Shown: positions 1 to 8,210, counted from the first letter of the stretch. The stretch: DNA of 64,000 nt from Pseudorhizobium pelagicum (GCA_000722615.1 JOKI01000001.1:328176-392175), one strand, 5' to 3'. Notes: a model not told the origin generated them from the sequence alone. Numbers and translations are program-made.

Positions 1-451
1 AGTTGAAGGGCGTGATGCCGGCGCCGATGCCGACCGGCTGGCGGATCGAATACATGTCGATGCCGGGGCCGGCGCCTTCGGTAAACTCGCTCTTCGACAG
101 ATGCGGGATGCCGATCACGAACTCGCAGACCTCGAGGCCGCGAATGATGTCGCCCTTGGAATCCTCAATCGTCTTGCCGTGCTCGCGAGACAGGATCTCC
201 GCCAGCTCATTCATGTTGTCGTTCAGCAGCTGCACGAACTTCATGAAGACGCGGGCGCGGCGCTGCGGGTTGGTCGCAGCCCAGGCCGGCTGCGCCAAAC
301 GGGCAGATTCGACGGCCGCGCTCAGCTCTGCTTCGCTTGCCAGGGCGACGGTCCCCTGCACCTCTCCGGTCGCCGGATTGAATATATTGGCCGTGCGACC
401 GCTGGCGCCGGTGATGCGCTTGCCGTCGATGAAGTGACCGATCTCGTACAT
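1..451 (-). CDS. mmsA: methylmalonate-semialdehyde dehydrogenase (CoA-acylating), N-terminal part
   Basis: Only the first 150 codons are in the window; the gene runs off the left edge. The reading frame from the ATG at 451 gives MYEIGHFIDGKRI, then NPATGEV, AQPAWAATNPQRRARV and LSREHGKTIEDSKGDI, then SIRQPVGIGAGITPFN. This is the typical start of the aldehyde dehydrogenase subfamily that converts malonate or methylmalonate semialdehyde to acetyl- or propionyl-CoA in valine and myo-inositol catabolism. The catalytic cysteine lies outside the window. A GGAGG-type ribosome site precedes the ATG. The gene is divergent from a LysR regulator with 107 bp between them, so that protein is the likely regulator. 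The subfamily call is firm; the physiological substrate (valine or inositol route) cannot be decided from this fragment. Confidence 0.88.
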   Translation of the reverse strand, partial: MYEIGHFIDGKRITGASGRTANIFNPATGEVQGTVALASEAELSAAVESARLAQPAWAATNPQRRARVFMKFVQLLNDNMNELAEILSREHGKTIEDSKGDIIRGLEVCEFVIGIPHLSKSEFTEGAGPGIDMYSIRQPVGIGAGITPFN

Positions 452-558
452 GGAATGCTCCTCCGCTCGTGTATGGGTGAGACTGACACTCAAAATTGCA
501 CAATGCAACGCGATAGTTTACGCATCCGCTGTGCATAAATCAGCATCAGGAGACCTGG

Positions 559-1440
559 ATGGATTGGGATGATGTGCGGATGTTCCTGGCGGTCGCCAGG
601 GCCGGCCAGCTGCTGGCGGCGTCGCGTCGGCTCGGCATCAATCATGCCACGCTGGGGCGGCGCGTCACCCACCTGGAAGAGGCTCTGGGAAGCCGGCTCC
701 TGATCCGCCGGACCAATGGCTGCGAGCTGACGCCCGAAGGTGCCGTCCTCTTCCAGGCGGCAGAGCGGATGGAGGCGGAGATGCTGGCCGCACAGGCTGC
801 CACGGGGCGGATCGATACGGCCATTGCCGGTACGGTGCGCATCGGCGCCCCCGATGGTTTCGGCGTTTCATTTCTGGCCTCGCGGCTGAAGGGCCTGACG
901 CAGAGACACCCACAGCTGAGGGTGCAGCTCGTGCCGGTCCCCCGCTCCTTCTCGCTCTCGCAGCGCGAGGCCGATATCGCCATCACCGTCGAGCAGCCCG
1001 TGCAGGGCCGGCTGATCTCATCCAAGCTCACCGACTACTCGCTCGGGCTCTATGCTTCACGCGCCTACCTGGCGGAAAACGGCGAACCGAACAGCATCGA
1101 AGGCCTGAAGAGCCATCCGCGGATCGGCTATGTGGAAGACCTGATCTTCTCGCCGTCGCTCAACTTCACCGGCGAGGTGATGCGGGACTGGGACGCCAGT
1201 TTCGAAATCTCGAGCGCGATCGGACAAACCGAGGCCGTGCGATCGGGTGCAGGCATCGGCATCCTTCACGACTATATCGCCCGGCAGCATCCGGAGCTTG
1301 TCCGCGTGCTTCCGGCCATTGCCATTCGCCGCGCCTATTGGACCACTTATCATGAAAGCAGCCGCGATCTGGTGCGGCTGCGGGTGGTGCTGGATTATCT
1401 CAATGAACTCGTGGAAGCAGAGCGGAGCATCTTCAACTAG
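559..1440 (+). CDS. LysR-family transcriptional regulator
   Basis: A 293-residue protein of normal LysR length. The N-terminal winged helix-turn-helix (residues 1-60) contains FLAVARAGQLLAASRRLGIN and RRVTHLEEALGSRLLIRR. An effector-binding periplasmic-protein-like fold follows (about 85-290). The ATG at 559 follows CAGGAGACCTGG, a good ribosome site. It is divergently transcribed from mmsA, the usual arrangement for a LysR protein acting on its neighbour, so control of mmsA is a reasonable inference. The effector cannot be read from sequence. Its 3' end converges with the small helix-turn-helix gene, leaving only 12 bp between them. Confidence 0.9.
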   Translation: MDWDDVRMFLAVARAGQLLAASRRLGINHATLGRRVTHLEEALGSRLLIRRTNGCELTPEGAVLFQAAERMEAEMLAAQAATGRIDTAIAGTVRIGAPDGFGVSFLASRLKGLTQRHPQLRVQLVPVPRSFSLSQREADIAITVEQPVQGRLISSKLTDYSLGLYASRAYLAENGEPNSIEGLKSHPRIGYVEDLIFSPSLNFTGEVMRDWDASFEISSAIGQTEAVRSGAGIGILHDYIARQHPELVRVLPAIAIRRAYWTTYHESSRDLVRLRVVLDYLNELVEAERSIFN

Positions 1441-1452
1441 GGATCGCGACGT

Positions 1453-1698
1453 TCAGACGCCGACGAAGGTTGCGGCCGGCAATCCAAGCGCGGTGGCGAT
1501 GCGGTGCAGCAGAGCGGCATCGGCACCTTCGCCGTTTTCGACGGCCGTCAGTTGGTCGATAGTCAGGCCGGTGGTAACAGCGAGCTGCTCCAGCGAGTAC
1601 CCGACGGCAAGGCGTGCCTCGGCAACAGCAGCAGCAACCTGCCCGCCCGAGACATTCTTTTCAGATGCAGTTTCAAAGTTGTTCATGGAAATCGACAT
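1453..1698 (-). CDS. small XRE-type helix-turn-helix protein
   Basis: An 81-residue protein that is essentially one Cro/C1-type helix-turn-helix: AAVAEARLAVGYSLEQLA, then TTGLTIDQLTAVENGEGAD and LLHRIATALGLP. There is no second domain. The ATG at 1698 follows AAGGAG with an 8-base spacer. It is a lone regulator with no obvious target and lies between converging LysR and a DUF6894-like gene. It is not part of a recognisable toxin-antitoxin pair, because no toxin-like partner abuts it. Confidence 0.7.
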   Translation of the reverse strand: MSISMNNFETASEKNVSGGQVAAAVAEARLAVGYSLEQLAVTTGLTIDQLTAVENGEGADAALLHRIATALGLPAATFVGV

Positions 1699-1886
1699 GA
1701 GGGCAACTCCTTCAAGAGGGTTTCGCCAAAGCGATATCTTCGGGAATGACAGAAGCAGCGCGCATACAGGGTGCGCCGCACAAAAATAGGTACTTCTGCT
1801 GTAATGACAAGTAGCGCCCGTGCCTAAACGGCAGTCACATCAGGTTCCTTGCAGAAACGCGCCCGGTAGAACGCAGGTTTCGGCAG

Positions 1887-2123
1887 TCACTGCAGCGAGG
1901 CTCGAACGGCGGTCTCCATCTCGAACGTCATCTTGAGACGCCCAACCGGTGTCCGGTTCGCATCGACGACGCGGATCGAGATCGACTCGGGAGGCGGGAA
2001 ATTGCGGCAGACAAACAATGCCATTGCATTATAGCCGACACTCATCGCTTCAGCTTCATCGCTGGCCTCGATCTCGATCTCCGTCTCGCGGTCATTCGAT
2101 ATTTTCAGCAGATAAAGCGGCAT
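1887..2123 (-). CDS. small DUF6894-like protein
   Basis: A 78-residue protein starting MPLYLLKI with an acidic central stretch (ETEIEIEASDEAEAMSVG) and a C-terminal VGRLKMTFEME segment. This resembles the many small DUF6894 proteins of rhizobia, whose role is unknown. The ATG at 2123 is preceded by AGGAGAG. It has no signal peptide or membrane segment. The family assignment is from memory of the pattern and is moderate; no function is claimed. Confidence 0.6.
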   Translation of the reverse strand: MPLYLLKISNDRETEIEIEASDEAEAMSVGYNAMALFVCRNFPPPESISIRVVDANRTPVGRLKMTFEMETAVRASLQ

Positions 2124-2231
2124 CGGGGCTCTCCTGATCCCTTAACTGCCTCCTGCCTGGTTGGTTCCCGATCCCGACATCAGGCGCATGGGTGTGGCAA
2201 GGGGCACGTCGATCGGAGATTGCTGAGCCGG

Positions 2232-3233
2232 TCAGGTGGCCAGCTTCCCGGCCCTCACCTTCAGAGCCACGATGACGCCCTCGCTGGACCAGTTGTAGGA
2301 AATCGCACCGCCAAGCTGACCGGAGATGATCCGCACGAGCATCTTGCTCCCGTATCCATCGGCGGCTTTCGGGGTCTCCACGGAAGGGCCGCCGCGTTCG
2401 GTCCAGACGATGGTGACCTCGTCGTCTTCCAGAGTTCCGGAGATATCGAGTGTACCGGTGTCTGCCGACAGAGCCCCGTACTTCAGGGAGTTCGTCGCCA
2501 GCTCGTGGAAGACCAGCGCCATGGTGGTCGCGGCAATTTCTCCGACGCCCATGCGGGGCACGGCGACGCGGATCCGACCGCTGAATGCCCCCATGTCCTC
2601 GTAGGGCGAGAGCAGGATCGAGATCAGATCCCCCAGGAGCGCCGCCTGCCCCTGATGCCCCGGCAGCGGGCGCACCAGGTCATGCGCCCGTCCGAGTGCC
2701 GTCAGTCGTTCGGTCAGTTCCTTGGCCATTTCCGCGGCCGTGGTCGTGGAGCGCGAGGTGACGTGGGTCAGGCCCGTTGCGACGGCCAGGAGGTTCTTCA
2801 CCCGGTGGCTCATCTCCCCCGCCAGCAGCTCATGGCCTTCTTCCGCCTGCTTGCGGCCGGTCACGTCCAGGAAGACGCCGTACATATGGCGACCATGCAG
2901 GCCTGCGTCATTGCCGATACCGCGGGCCGAGATCCATTTGATCTCCTCCCCCAGCATGATGCGGAAATCGATTTCATAGGGACCGACGATGGCGCGTGTC
3001 GCATTGAATGCGGCCCTGACCCGATCCCTGTCGGCGGGGTGGATATGGGCGGAGAGGTCTTCGAAGGACACTTCCTCATCGTCCTGCTCGACGCCCCACA
3101 GCCGGAAGGCCTGTTCGTCCATGGCGAAATGGTCGGTATCGACATTCCAGATCCAGAGAGCCACGCCGGCAGCCTCTATGGCTCTGCGCAGAGCCTGGGT
3201 ATTCCAGAGGGATTTGGCTTCTTTTGACGACAT
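2232..3233 (-). CDS. PAS-domain HWE-family sensor histidine kinase
   Basis: A 333-residue soluble kinase. An N-terminal PAS domain (about residues 10-130) ends in the usual DVTGRKQAEEG linker. The phospho-acceptor region has the HWE/HisKA_2 signature EMSHRVKNLLAVA with the histidine near residue 143. The ATP domain has FHELATNSLKYGALS and the diagnostic WTERGGP (the W-x-E of the HWE class), and ends with GYGSKMLVRIISGQLGG. There are no membrane segments, so it senses a cytoplasmic signal. No response regulator is adjacent, so it is an orphan. A GTG six bases further upstream would add two residues; ATG 3233 is preferred. In alphaproteobacteria such kinases often feed the PhyR general stress pathway; that is only a possibility here. 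Confidence 0.88.
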   Translation of the reverse strand: MSSKEAKSLWNTQALRRAIEAAGVALWIWNVDTDHFAMDEQAFRLWGVEQDDEEVSFEDLSAHIHPADRDRVRAAFNATRAIVGPYEIDFRIMLGEEIKWISARGIGNDAGLHGRHMYGVFLDVTGRKQAEEGHELLAGEMSHRVKNLLAVATGLTHVTSRSTTTAAEMAKELTERLTALGRAHDLVRPLPGHQGQAALLGDLISILLSPYEDMGAFSGRIRVAVPRMGVGEIAATTMALVFHELATNSLKYGALSADTGTLDISGTLEDDEVTIVWTERGGPSVETPKAADGYGSKMLVRIISGQLGGAISYNWSSEGVIVALKVRAGKLAT

Positions 3234-3648
3234 GATCACTCACTCAAGCAGACAAGGTGGTTAGGTCGGCCCCCGCGGGATGAAGACGGGCGATCCCCGT
3301 CCACCATCATCCCATCGAACCGTCTCCGGATGCGCCAGCGGACAATATCCTTCTGTGCGCTTCGGGACCGAAACTATCATTCGCCACGTCTGTTTGTGCC
3401 AAATGCCAATGTTCTTTTACATCCACCGGCCGGAGCATCTGATCGATGATCCGGATGGATTAGCGCTTCCCGATCCGCCGACGGCGAGAGCAGAAGCGGC
3501 GGACGAATTTCGCTGCAGCATACGCGCTTCCTCCGACAAGGACAGGCGAATTGGTCCAGCCGCTCGTCAAAAACGCGCACTTGCGGCACGGAGCGCCATC
3601 CGCAGACGACGGCTTCGTACCAGGACTTCAAGATTTATAGAGAGAAAA
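3234..3648. other. intergenic region without supported gene
   Basis: About 415 bp between the HWE kinase start and the 3' end of tRNA-His. Short open frames exist on both strands, but none has a convincing ribosome site or a recognisable protein. The part next to 3233 must carry the kinase promoter. The T-rich minus-strand stretch just past the tRNA (3636-3648) could help end tRNA transcription. I saw nothing else. Confidence 0.5.
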
Positions 3649-3725
3649 TGGTACGGTTGGGGGGAATTGAACCTCCGACCTCAGGTGCCACAAACCTGCG
3701 CTCTAACCAACTGAGCTACAACCGC
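3649..3725 (-). tRNA. tRNA-His (anticodon GTG), CCA encoded
   Basis: Read on the minus strand, the 77 bases fold as acceptor GCGGTTG/CAACCGT, D arm GCTC/GAGC, anticodon arm CAGGT/ACCTG with loop TTGTGGC, and T loop TTCAATT, ending A-CCA. The anticodon GTG is at 3689-3691. The gene has no G at position -1, and the discriminator is A73 with a G1-U72 pair, which fits the unusual tRNA-His of many alphaproteobacteria. The T stem (GGAGG/CCCCC) has one A-C mismatch. Confidence 0.93.
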
Positions 3726-3796
3726 ACAAGCACCGTTCCAGGTGCCGTTTCGGGTCCAATACGGCCATCGGACTTGTTTTGCAAGCCCCCGATGGC

Positions 3797-3827
3797 AAAA
3801 CAGGCCTGCGTTTTTCAACCGGCCTGT
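3797..3827 (-). terminator. terminator after the phasin gene
   Basis: On the minus strand, downstream of the phasin stop, ACAGGCC pairs with GGCCTGT across a 14-base loop and is followed by TTTTG. It sits 22 bases beyond the stop codon, so it most likely ends phasin transcription before the tRNA-His gene. Confidence 0.6.
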
Positions 3828-3848
3828 CTCCGTTGTGGCGGACGTGGT

Positions 3849-4295
3849 TCAGGCCGTCTTGAAGGTCGCCATTGCCTTTTCGGCGGCATCCTTGCCCGGC
3901 TGGCTGACCGTCTCGGCCAGCTTGCGTGTGGCTTCCTGCAGGCCCTTGGCCTGTTCGACCGTCAGCTCTGCCTGCTTGCGGATAAACGTCGTCTGCAGCT
4001 CCAGGAATTCCGCGACCGACTTGACGCCGAGCAGCGATTCCATGTGCGCCAGCGACAGATCGGCGTTGGTGCGAAGGGCCTCGATCGCCTTGAGACCGAT
4101 CTCGACGGAACCGGCCTGGGCCGACTGCATCGTGGTCTCGACGGTCTGGCCGGCCTCTTCCGCAGCGGCCTTCATGCGTGCATAGGTTTCGCGGGACTGG
4201 GCGGCGCCCTTTTCAGCAAAGTCGCGGAAATTCTCGGTCAGCTTTGCCGGGTCAAAGGCGCTGAAGGCGAAGACATCATCAGTACGATAAGCCAT
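3849..4295 (-). CDS. phaP: phasin, PHB granule-associated protein
   Basis: A 148-residue, almost wholly alpha-helical, alanine- and glutamate-rich protein. It has the phasin pattern: AFDPAKLTENFRDFAEKGAA, then ETYARMKAAAEEA, SLAHMESLLGVKSVAEFLEL and QAELTVEQAKGL. Phasins coat poly-3-hydroxybutyrate granules in the cytoplasm and control their size and number. The ATG at 4295 has GGGGAG eight bases upstream; longer frames starting further up are not used because they cross the promoter. A clear sigma70-type promoter and a pair of TGC-N3-GCA operators lie 58-104 bp upstream. It is divergent from the cbrA-like kinase, and acetoacetyl-CoA synthetase of the PHB cycle lies about 6 kb away. Confidence 0.9.
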   Translation of the reverse strand: MAYRTDDVFAFSAFDPAKLTENFRDFAEKGAAQSRETYARMKAAAEEAGQTVETTMQSAQAGSVEIGLKAIEALRTNADLSLAHMESLLGVKSVAEFLELQTTFIRKQAELTVEQAKGLQEATRKLAETVSQPGKDAAEKAMATFKTA

Positions 4296-4352
4296 GTATT
4301 CACTCCCCGTGGGTTGGTGATGCTCGGCAGTTGATCCAAGCTTCATGACAAG

Positions 4353-4381
4353 AGTATAATACAAGTTATTGTGCGCTGCAA
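4353..4381 (-). promoter_or_regulatory. phaP promoter (-35 TTGCAG, 17 bp, -10 TATACT)
   Basis: On the minus strand TTGCAG (4376-4381) and TATACT (4353-4358) are separated by exactly 17 bp, a near-consensus housekeeping promoter. Transcription would start near 4345, giving a leader of about 50 bases before the phasin ATG. The -35 element lies inside the operator repeat next to it. Confidence 0.65.
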
Positions 4382-4398
4382 CATTTTTGTGCGGTGCA
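4369..4398. promoter_or_regulatory. two direct TGC-rich operator boxes, candidate PhaR/AniA site
   Basis: Two nearly identical 12-mers, TTGTGCGCTGCA (4369-4380) and TTGTGCGGTGCA (4387-4398), differ at one base and start 18 bp apart. On the minus strand each reads TGCASCGCACAA, with an inner TGC-N3-GCA dyad. Box one overlaps the -35 of the phaP promoter. TGC-rich sites in phasin promoters are bound by the PHB-sensing repressor PhaR (AniA in rhizobia), so that protein is the inferred ligand. Confidence 0.5.
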
Positions 4399-4469
4399 GC
4401 ATTCTGGTTTGTTAACCCTGTGGGACCATAAAGCCGGCCGCTTGTGGACCTGAACCGCACCTAAGGCTA

Positions 4470-4485
4470 TTAACTGTCTGTTAAC
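4470..4485. promoter_or_regulatory. CtrA-type box upstream of the cbrA-like kinase
   Basis: TTAA-CTGTCTG-TTAAC, a perfect match to the CtrA consensus TTAA-N7-TTAAC. It ends 31 bp before the ATG of the kinase gene, close enough to overlap its promoter or leader. The phaP regulatory region is about 70 bp further left. Confidence 0.6.
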
Positions 4486-4516
4486 AACTGACTGCCGCCA
4501 ACAGCGACCTCGGGCC

Positions 4517-7500
4517 ATGTCCATGCCAGTTATCCAGTATCCATTCATCGACGTTGCCGTGCACGACAAAATCCGCGAGCCCTTCGCTGCGGGCAAGGCC
4601 GTGGTTCTGTTTTCCGTCGACATGACCGAGGTGCTCTGGGCCAATGGGCGCGGGGCGCAGGTCTTCGGGTATGGCTCGGTCTACGATCTCCTCGACCGGG
4701 GACCCGCGCGCCAGGACCTGTCCTTCCGGCAGATCGCCGCCGCTGGCCGCCAGTTGCGCGCAGTCGGCGACATGGCTGGCCTCACCATCCGCATTGCTGC
4801 CGGCTTCCAGCGCGCCACCGTGCCCGCCTCCTGCACGCTCATCGACATCTGCGGCGAGACGGCGGTGCTGTTCACGGCGGCGACCGACGCGACGGCCGGC
4901 ACCCCGCAAGCGGCTGCCGCCAGCATGATCGAGGGGCTGGACGACCTCGATACGCATATTGCCATTCTCGACGGCGAGGGTGCGGTGATTGCCGGATCGA
5001 GCGGCTTTGCCGAGCTCGAGCTGACGCAGCAGACCGCCCGCATGCTGGTTACCATGGCCAGCAGCGAGGCCAGCCGCCTGGTCAAGCGCCCGGTCCCCAC
5101 GGCAAAGGGATATCTGCCCGCAGCCATGGGCAGTGTCTCGACCGATCCGGCGCTCCATCTTCTCTTTGTCGTCGAAGCCGTTGCAGCCGGCGTCGACCAG
5201 CCGGTCGCCGATGACGCCGACGACGGCGGACGTGAGCCTGCCGAGGCTGTCGCACAGGCATCTGCGCATCCTGATTTCCAGGAGGCAATCGAGGCGGTCG
5301 CGCATCTGGAAGAGGCTCCGGAGCCGGAAGACATCATCGTGCTCGATCTGCCCGCCGAGGAGCCTGGAAACGGCGAGCCTGAGGTTGCGGAACCTTCGGA
5401 CGAAACCACGGCAGCTTCGATTCCAGCCGAGCCGCCAGCTGCCGATGCTTCGTCCACCGATGAGACCGACGATCAGGCTGTTCACGACGCACCAACCTCG
5501 GCACTTGCGCCGCAAGAGCCGACCGCGGACCGCGCAGACGAAGGTTTCCTCTTTCGCCGCGACGCCCGCGCCACGCGCTTCGTCTGGAAGATCGATGCGG
5601 AGGGCCGCTTCTGCGAGGTCTCCGCAGAATTCGCGAAGATCGTGGGACCCCATGCGGCGGATATCAACGGCATGGCCTTCGGCGATGTCGCCGGGCTGTT
5701 CCACCTTGACCCGGAGGGCAAGATTGCCGAGCTGCTGCGCAAGCGCGACACCTGGTCGGGGAAGACTATCTGGTGGCCGATCGAGGGGACGTCGCTCGTC
5801 GTGCCGATCGATCTTGCGGCGCTGCCGACCTACACACGCACCCGCACCTTCGATGGTTTCCGGGGGTTTGGTATCATCCGGATGAGCGACGCGGTCGAGG
5901 ACCCCCACGCGGTGGGTCTCGTTCTGGGCGGCATTCCGGCAGGCGATGCAGTTCAAGCCGATGAGGAGCCGGACTCCGCGCCCGAAGACGAGGACGTGCC
6001 GGAGATCGTCGAGCATACCGCCGATACGGCAGGCACCGAAGAGCTCGACACTGCGGAGACAGACCTCGCCTCCGAGACGCAGGAGGGGGCCACAGACAGT
6101 GGCGGTCAGCCCGCCGGCGACGATACTCCATCGACAGACGAAGCCGAGGCGCCGCAGCAGTCCGGACGCGAGGCGACGCCGCTTGAATGGCCGACGGGGG
6201 AGCGGCCGGCCCTTCGGCTGGTGGAAACTTCCGTCCCCGCTTCCGAGAAGGTCATCTCGCTGGAGCACCGCCGCAGCCGCAGGGAAAGCCTCTCCCCGGT
6301 CGAACAGGCTGCATTCCGCGAGATCGCCCGCCAGCTCGACAGCTTCATCGGCCGCGACGACAATGCAGGGGTCGATGAGCAGCCGCAGGCGCCGGTAGAT
6401 ACCGCCGCCGAAGACGAGGCGCAGATTTCTGCCGAAGAGCAGGAGACTCACTCTCCCGACAGCGGAGATGACCAGGCCCACGATCTGTCCGTGGCCGCGA
6501 CCAACGCGGCGCCTGCCGAAATCGCGCCCGATGATGACGGCGACGAGCCGGCTCAGTCCACCGCGGAAGAGACGGTCGCTTCAGCTGGGGACGAACCGGA
6601 GCAGCAGCCGGATGCCACAGTTGCGGAGCCGGAGGACCAGCCAGCGGCGCTTACCGTTTCCCTGCATCGCGAACGCAACGGCCTTACAGCCGAGATCCTG
6701 GACCAGATGCCGGTGGCGCTGCTCGTCCACAGCGGCGACCGGTTGATCCATGGCAATCCCGAGTTCCTGCGTCTGACCGGATACAGCTCCGTTGACGCAC
6801 TCGCCGAGGTCGGCGGCCTGGATGCGCTCCTGCAGCGCCAGGAACTGGAAGGGAAAAGGGCCGAGGCCGGCGGCATGGTGGTCGTGCGCGCCGACGACAC
6901 CATCGTTCCGGTGACGGCGCGGCTGCAGTCGGTCCGCTTCGAGCAGGCCGGCGCATTGATGCTGGCGCTGATGCCCATCGCGGCCGAACAGCAGCCCGAT
7001 GATGGCGCATCCGATGCCAGCAAGCTCGTCTCACTCAAGGCTTCGCGCCTTCAGGTGGAGGTGGAGGAGCTTCGCGCCATCCTCGAAACGGCAACCGATG
7101 GCGTGGTCGTGATCGATGCAGGCGGCGACATCCGCTCCATGAACGGAGCGGCCAGCGCCCTCTTCAACTACGATACGACGGAAGCGGCCGGAAAGCCCTT
7201 CGTCATGCTGTTTGCCCACGAGAGCCAGAGGGCGATCGTCAACTACCTGGGCGGCCTGTCGGATCATGGCGTGGCGAGCGTCCTCAACGATGGCCGCGAA
7301 GTCATCGGGCGCGAGGCCTCCGGCGGCTTCATCCCGCTGTTCATGACGATCGGCCGGCTGACCTCCTCGAACGGCTACTGCGCCGTGATCCGCGACATCA
7401 CGCAGTGGAAGAGAACCGAGGAGGAGCTGCGCACCGCCAAGGGCTCCGCCGAGACTGCCAATGCCCACAAGAGCGAGTTCCTGGCCCACGTCAGCCACGA

Positions 7501-8167
7501 GATCCGCACCCCGCTCAACGCCATCATCGGATTTGCCGACCTGATGGCGTCCGAGCGCTTCGGACCGATCGGGCATCCGCGCTACGTCGAATACGCCAAC
7601 GACATCGTCCGCTCCGGTCGGCATGTCCTCGATATCGTCAACGATCTTCTCGACATCTCGAAGATCGAGGCGGGCGAGATGGAGCTCGACTTCAGTGCCG
7701 TGGAGCTCAACGAGACCATCTCCGAGAGCGTTGCACTGGTGCAGCCGCAAGCCAACAGCCAGCGGGTGATCATCCGCACGGCGCTGTCGCAGGCAGTGCC
7801 GCCGGTGGTGGCAGACCTGCGATCGGTCAAGCAGATCGTCCTGAACATCCTGTCCAATGCCATCCGCTTCACGCCATCCGGCGGGCAGATCGTCGTGTCG
7901 ACCGCCTACGAGGCAAATGGCAGCGTTATCCTGCGGGTGCGCGACACCGGCATCGGCATGACCCGCCAGGAACTGGAGATGGCCATGAAGCCGTTTCGTC
8001 AGGTCGCCGGCAACGCCCGCAAGCGCGGTGACGGAACCGGGCTCGGTCTGCCTCTGACCAAGGCCATGGTCGATGCCAACCGCGCGAATTTCTCCATTCA
8101 CTCGGAACCGCGCGAGGGCACACTGGTCGAAATCACCTTCCCGCCCCAGCGAGTGCTTGCGAACTGA
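4517..8167 (+). CDS. cbrA: CbrA-like PAS sensor histidine kinase (PdhS/DivJ/PleC family)
   Basis: A 1216-residue kinase. There are no clear membrane segments. Residues about 1-220 form a degenerate sensor region. About 220-340 and 480-690 are very acidic, Ala/Glu/Asp/Pro-rich and probably disordered, and they flank a PAS-like segment (about 345-455). Further PAS domains lie at about 715-800 and 850-960. The kinase core has FLAHVSHEIRTPLNAIIGFA with His994, then the family-typical GHPRYVEYANDIVRSGRHVL, and NAIRFTPSGG, DTGIGM and GDGTGLGLPL. PdhS-family kinases act on DivK/PleD and so on CtrA. Position between phaP and the acetoacetyl-CoA synthetase matches S. meliloti cbrA as I recall it, so the symbol rests on family plus neighbourhood. 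A CtrA box lies just upstream. The downstream permease gene starts 43 bp after the stop. Confidence 0.75.
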   Translation: MSMPVIQYPFIDVAVHDKIREPFAAGKAVVLFSVDMTEVLWANGRGAQVFGYGSVYDLLDRGPARQDLSFRQIAAAGRQLRAVGDMAGLTIRIAAGFQRATVPASCTLIDICGETAVLFTAATDATAGTPQAAAASMIEGLDDLDTHIAILDGEGAVIAGSSGFAELELTQQTARMLVTMASSEASRLVKRPVPTAKGYLPAAMGSVSTDPALHLLFVVEAVAAGVDQPVADDADDGGREPAEAVAQASAHPDFQEAIEAVAHLEEAPEPEDIIVLDLPAEEPGNGEPEVAEPSDETTAASIPAEPPAADASSTDETDDQAVHDAPTSALAPQEPTADRADEGFLFRRDARATRFVWKIDAEGRFCEVSAEFAKIVGPHAADINGMAFGDVAGLFHLDPEGKIAELLRKRDTWSGKTIWWPIEGTSLVVPIDLAALPTYTRTRTFDGFRGFGIIRMSDAVEDPHAVGLVLGGIPAGDAVQADEEPDSAPEDEDVPEIVEHTADTAGTEELDTAETDLASETQEGATDSGGQPAGDDTPSTDEAEAPQQSGREATPLEWPTGERPALRLVETSVPASEKVISLEHRRSRRESLSPVEQAAFREIARQLDSFIGRDDNAGVDEQPQAPVDTAAEDEAQISAEEQETHSPDSGDDQAHDLSVAATNAAPAEIAPDDDGDEPAQSTAEETVASAGDEPEQQPDATVAEPEDQPAALTVSLHRERNGLTAEILDQMPVALLVHSGDRLIHGNPEFLRLTGYSSVDALAEVGGLDALLQRQELEGKRAEAGGMVVVRADDTIVPVTARLQSVRFEQAGALMLALMPIAAEQQPDDGASDASKLVSLKASRLQVEVEELRAILETATDGVVVIDAGGDIRSMNGAASALFNYDTTEAAGKPFVMLFAHESQRAIVNYLGGLSDHGVASVLNDGREVIGREASGGFIPLFMTIGRLTSSNGYCAVIRDITQWKRTEEELRTAKGSAETANAHKSEFLAHVSHEIRTPLNAIIGFADLMASERFGPIGHPRYVEYANDIVRSGRHVLDIVNDLLDISKIEAGEMELDFSAVELNETISESVALVQPQANSQRVIIRTALSQAVPPVVADLRSVKQIVLNILSNAIRFTPSGGQIVVSTAYEANGSVILRVRDTGIGMTRQELEMAMKPFRQVAGNARKRGDGTGLGLPLTKAMVDANRANFSIHSEPREGTLVEITFPPQRVLAN

Positions 8168-8210
8168 CGTCAGCGGGACTAGCAGTCCTCTGCTGAAAGA
8201 GGATGGAATT

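Noticed and set aside
3377-3631. An 84-codon minus-strand frame between the HWE kinase and tRNA-His.
   Set aside because: Starts at a TTG without a ribosome site; the Cys/Arg/Pro-rich product looks like random translation of GC-rich DNA.
4481-6481. A 666-codon minus-strand open frame under the cbrA-like kinase.
   Set aside because: Antisense of the acidic linker region; low-complexity Arg/Gly/Leu product without motifs and no ribosome site.
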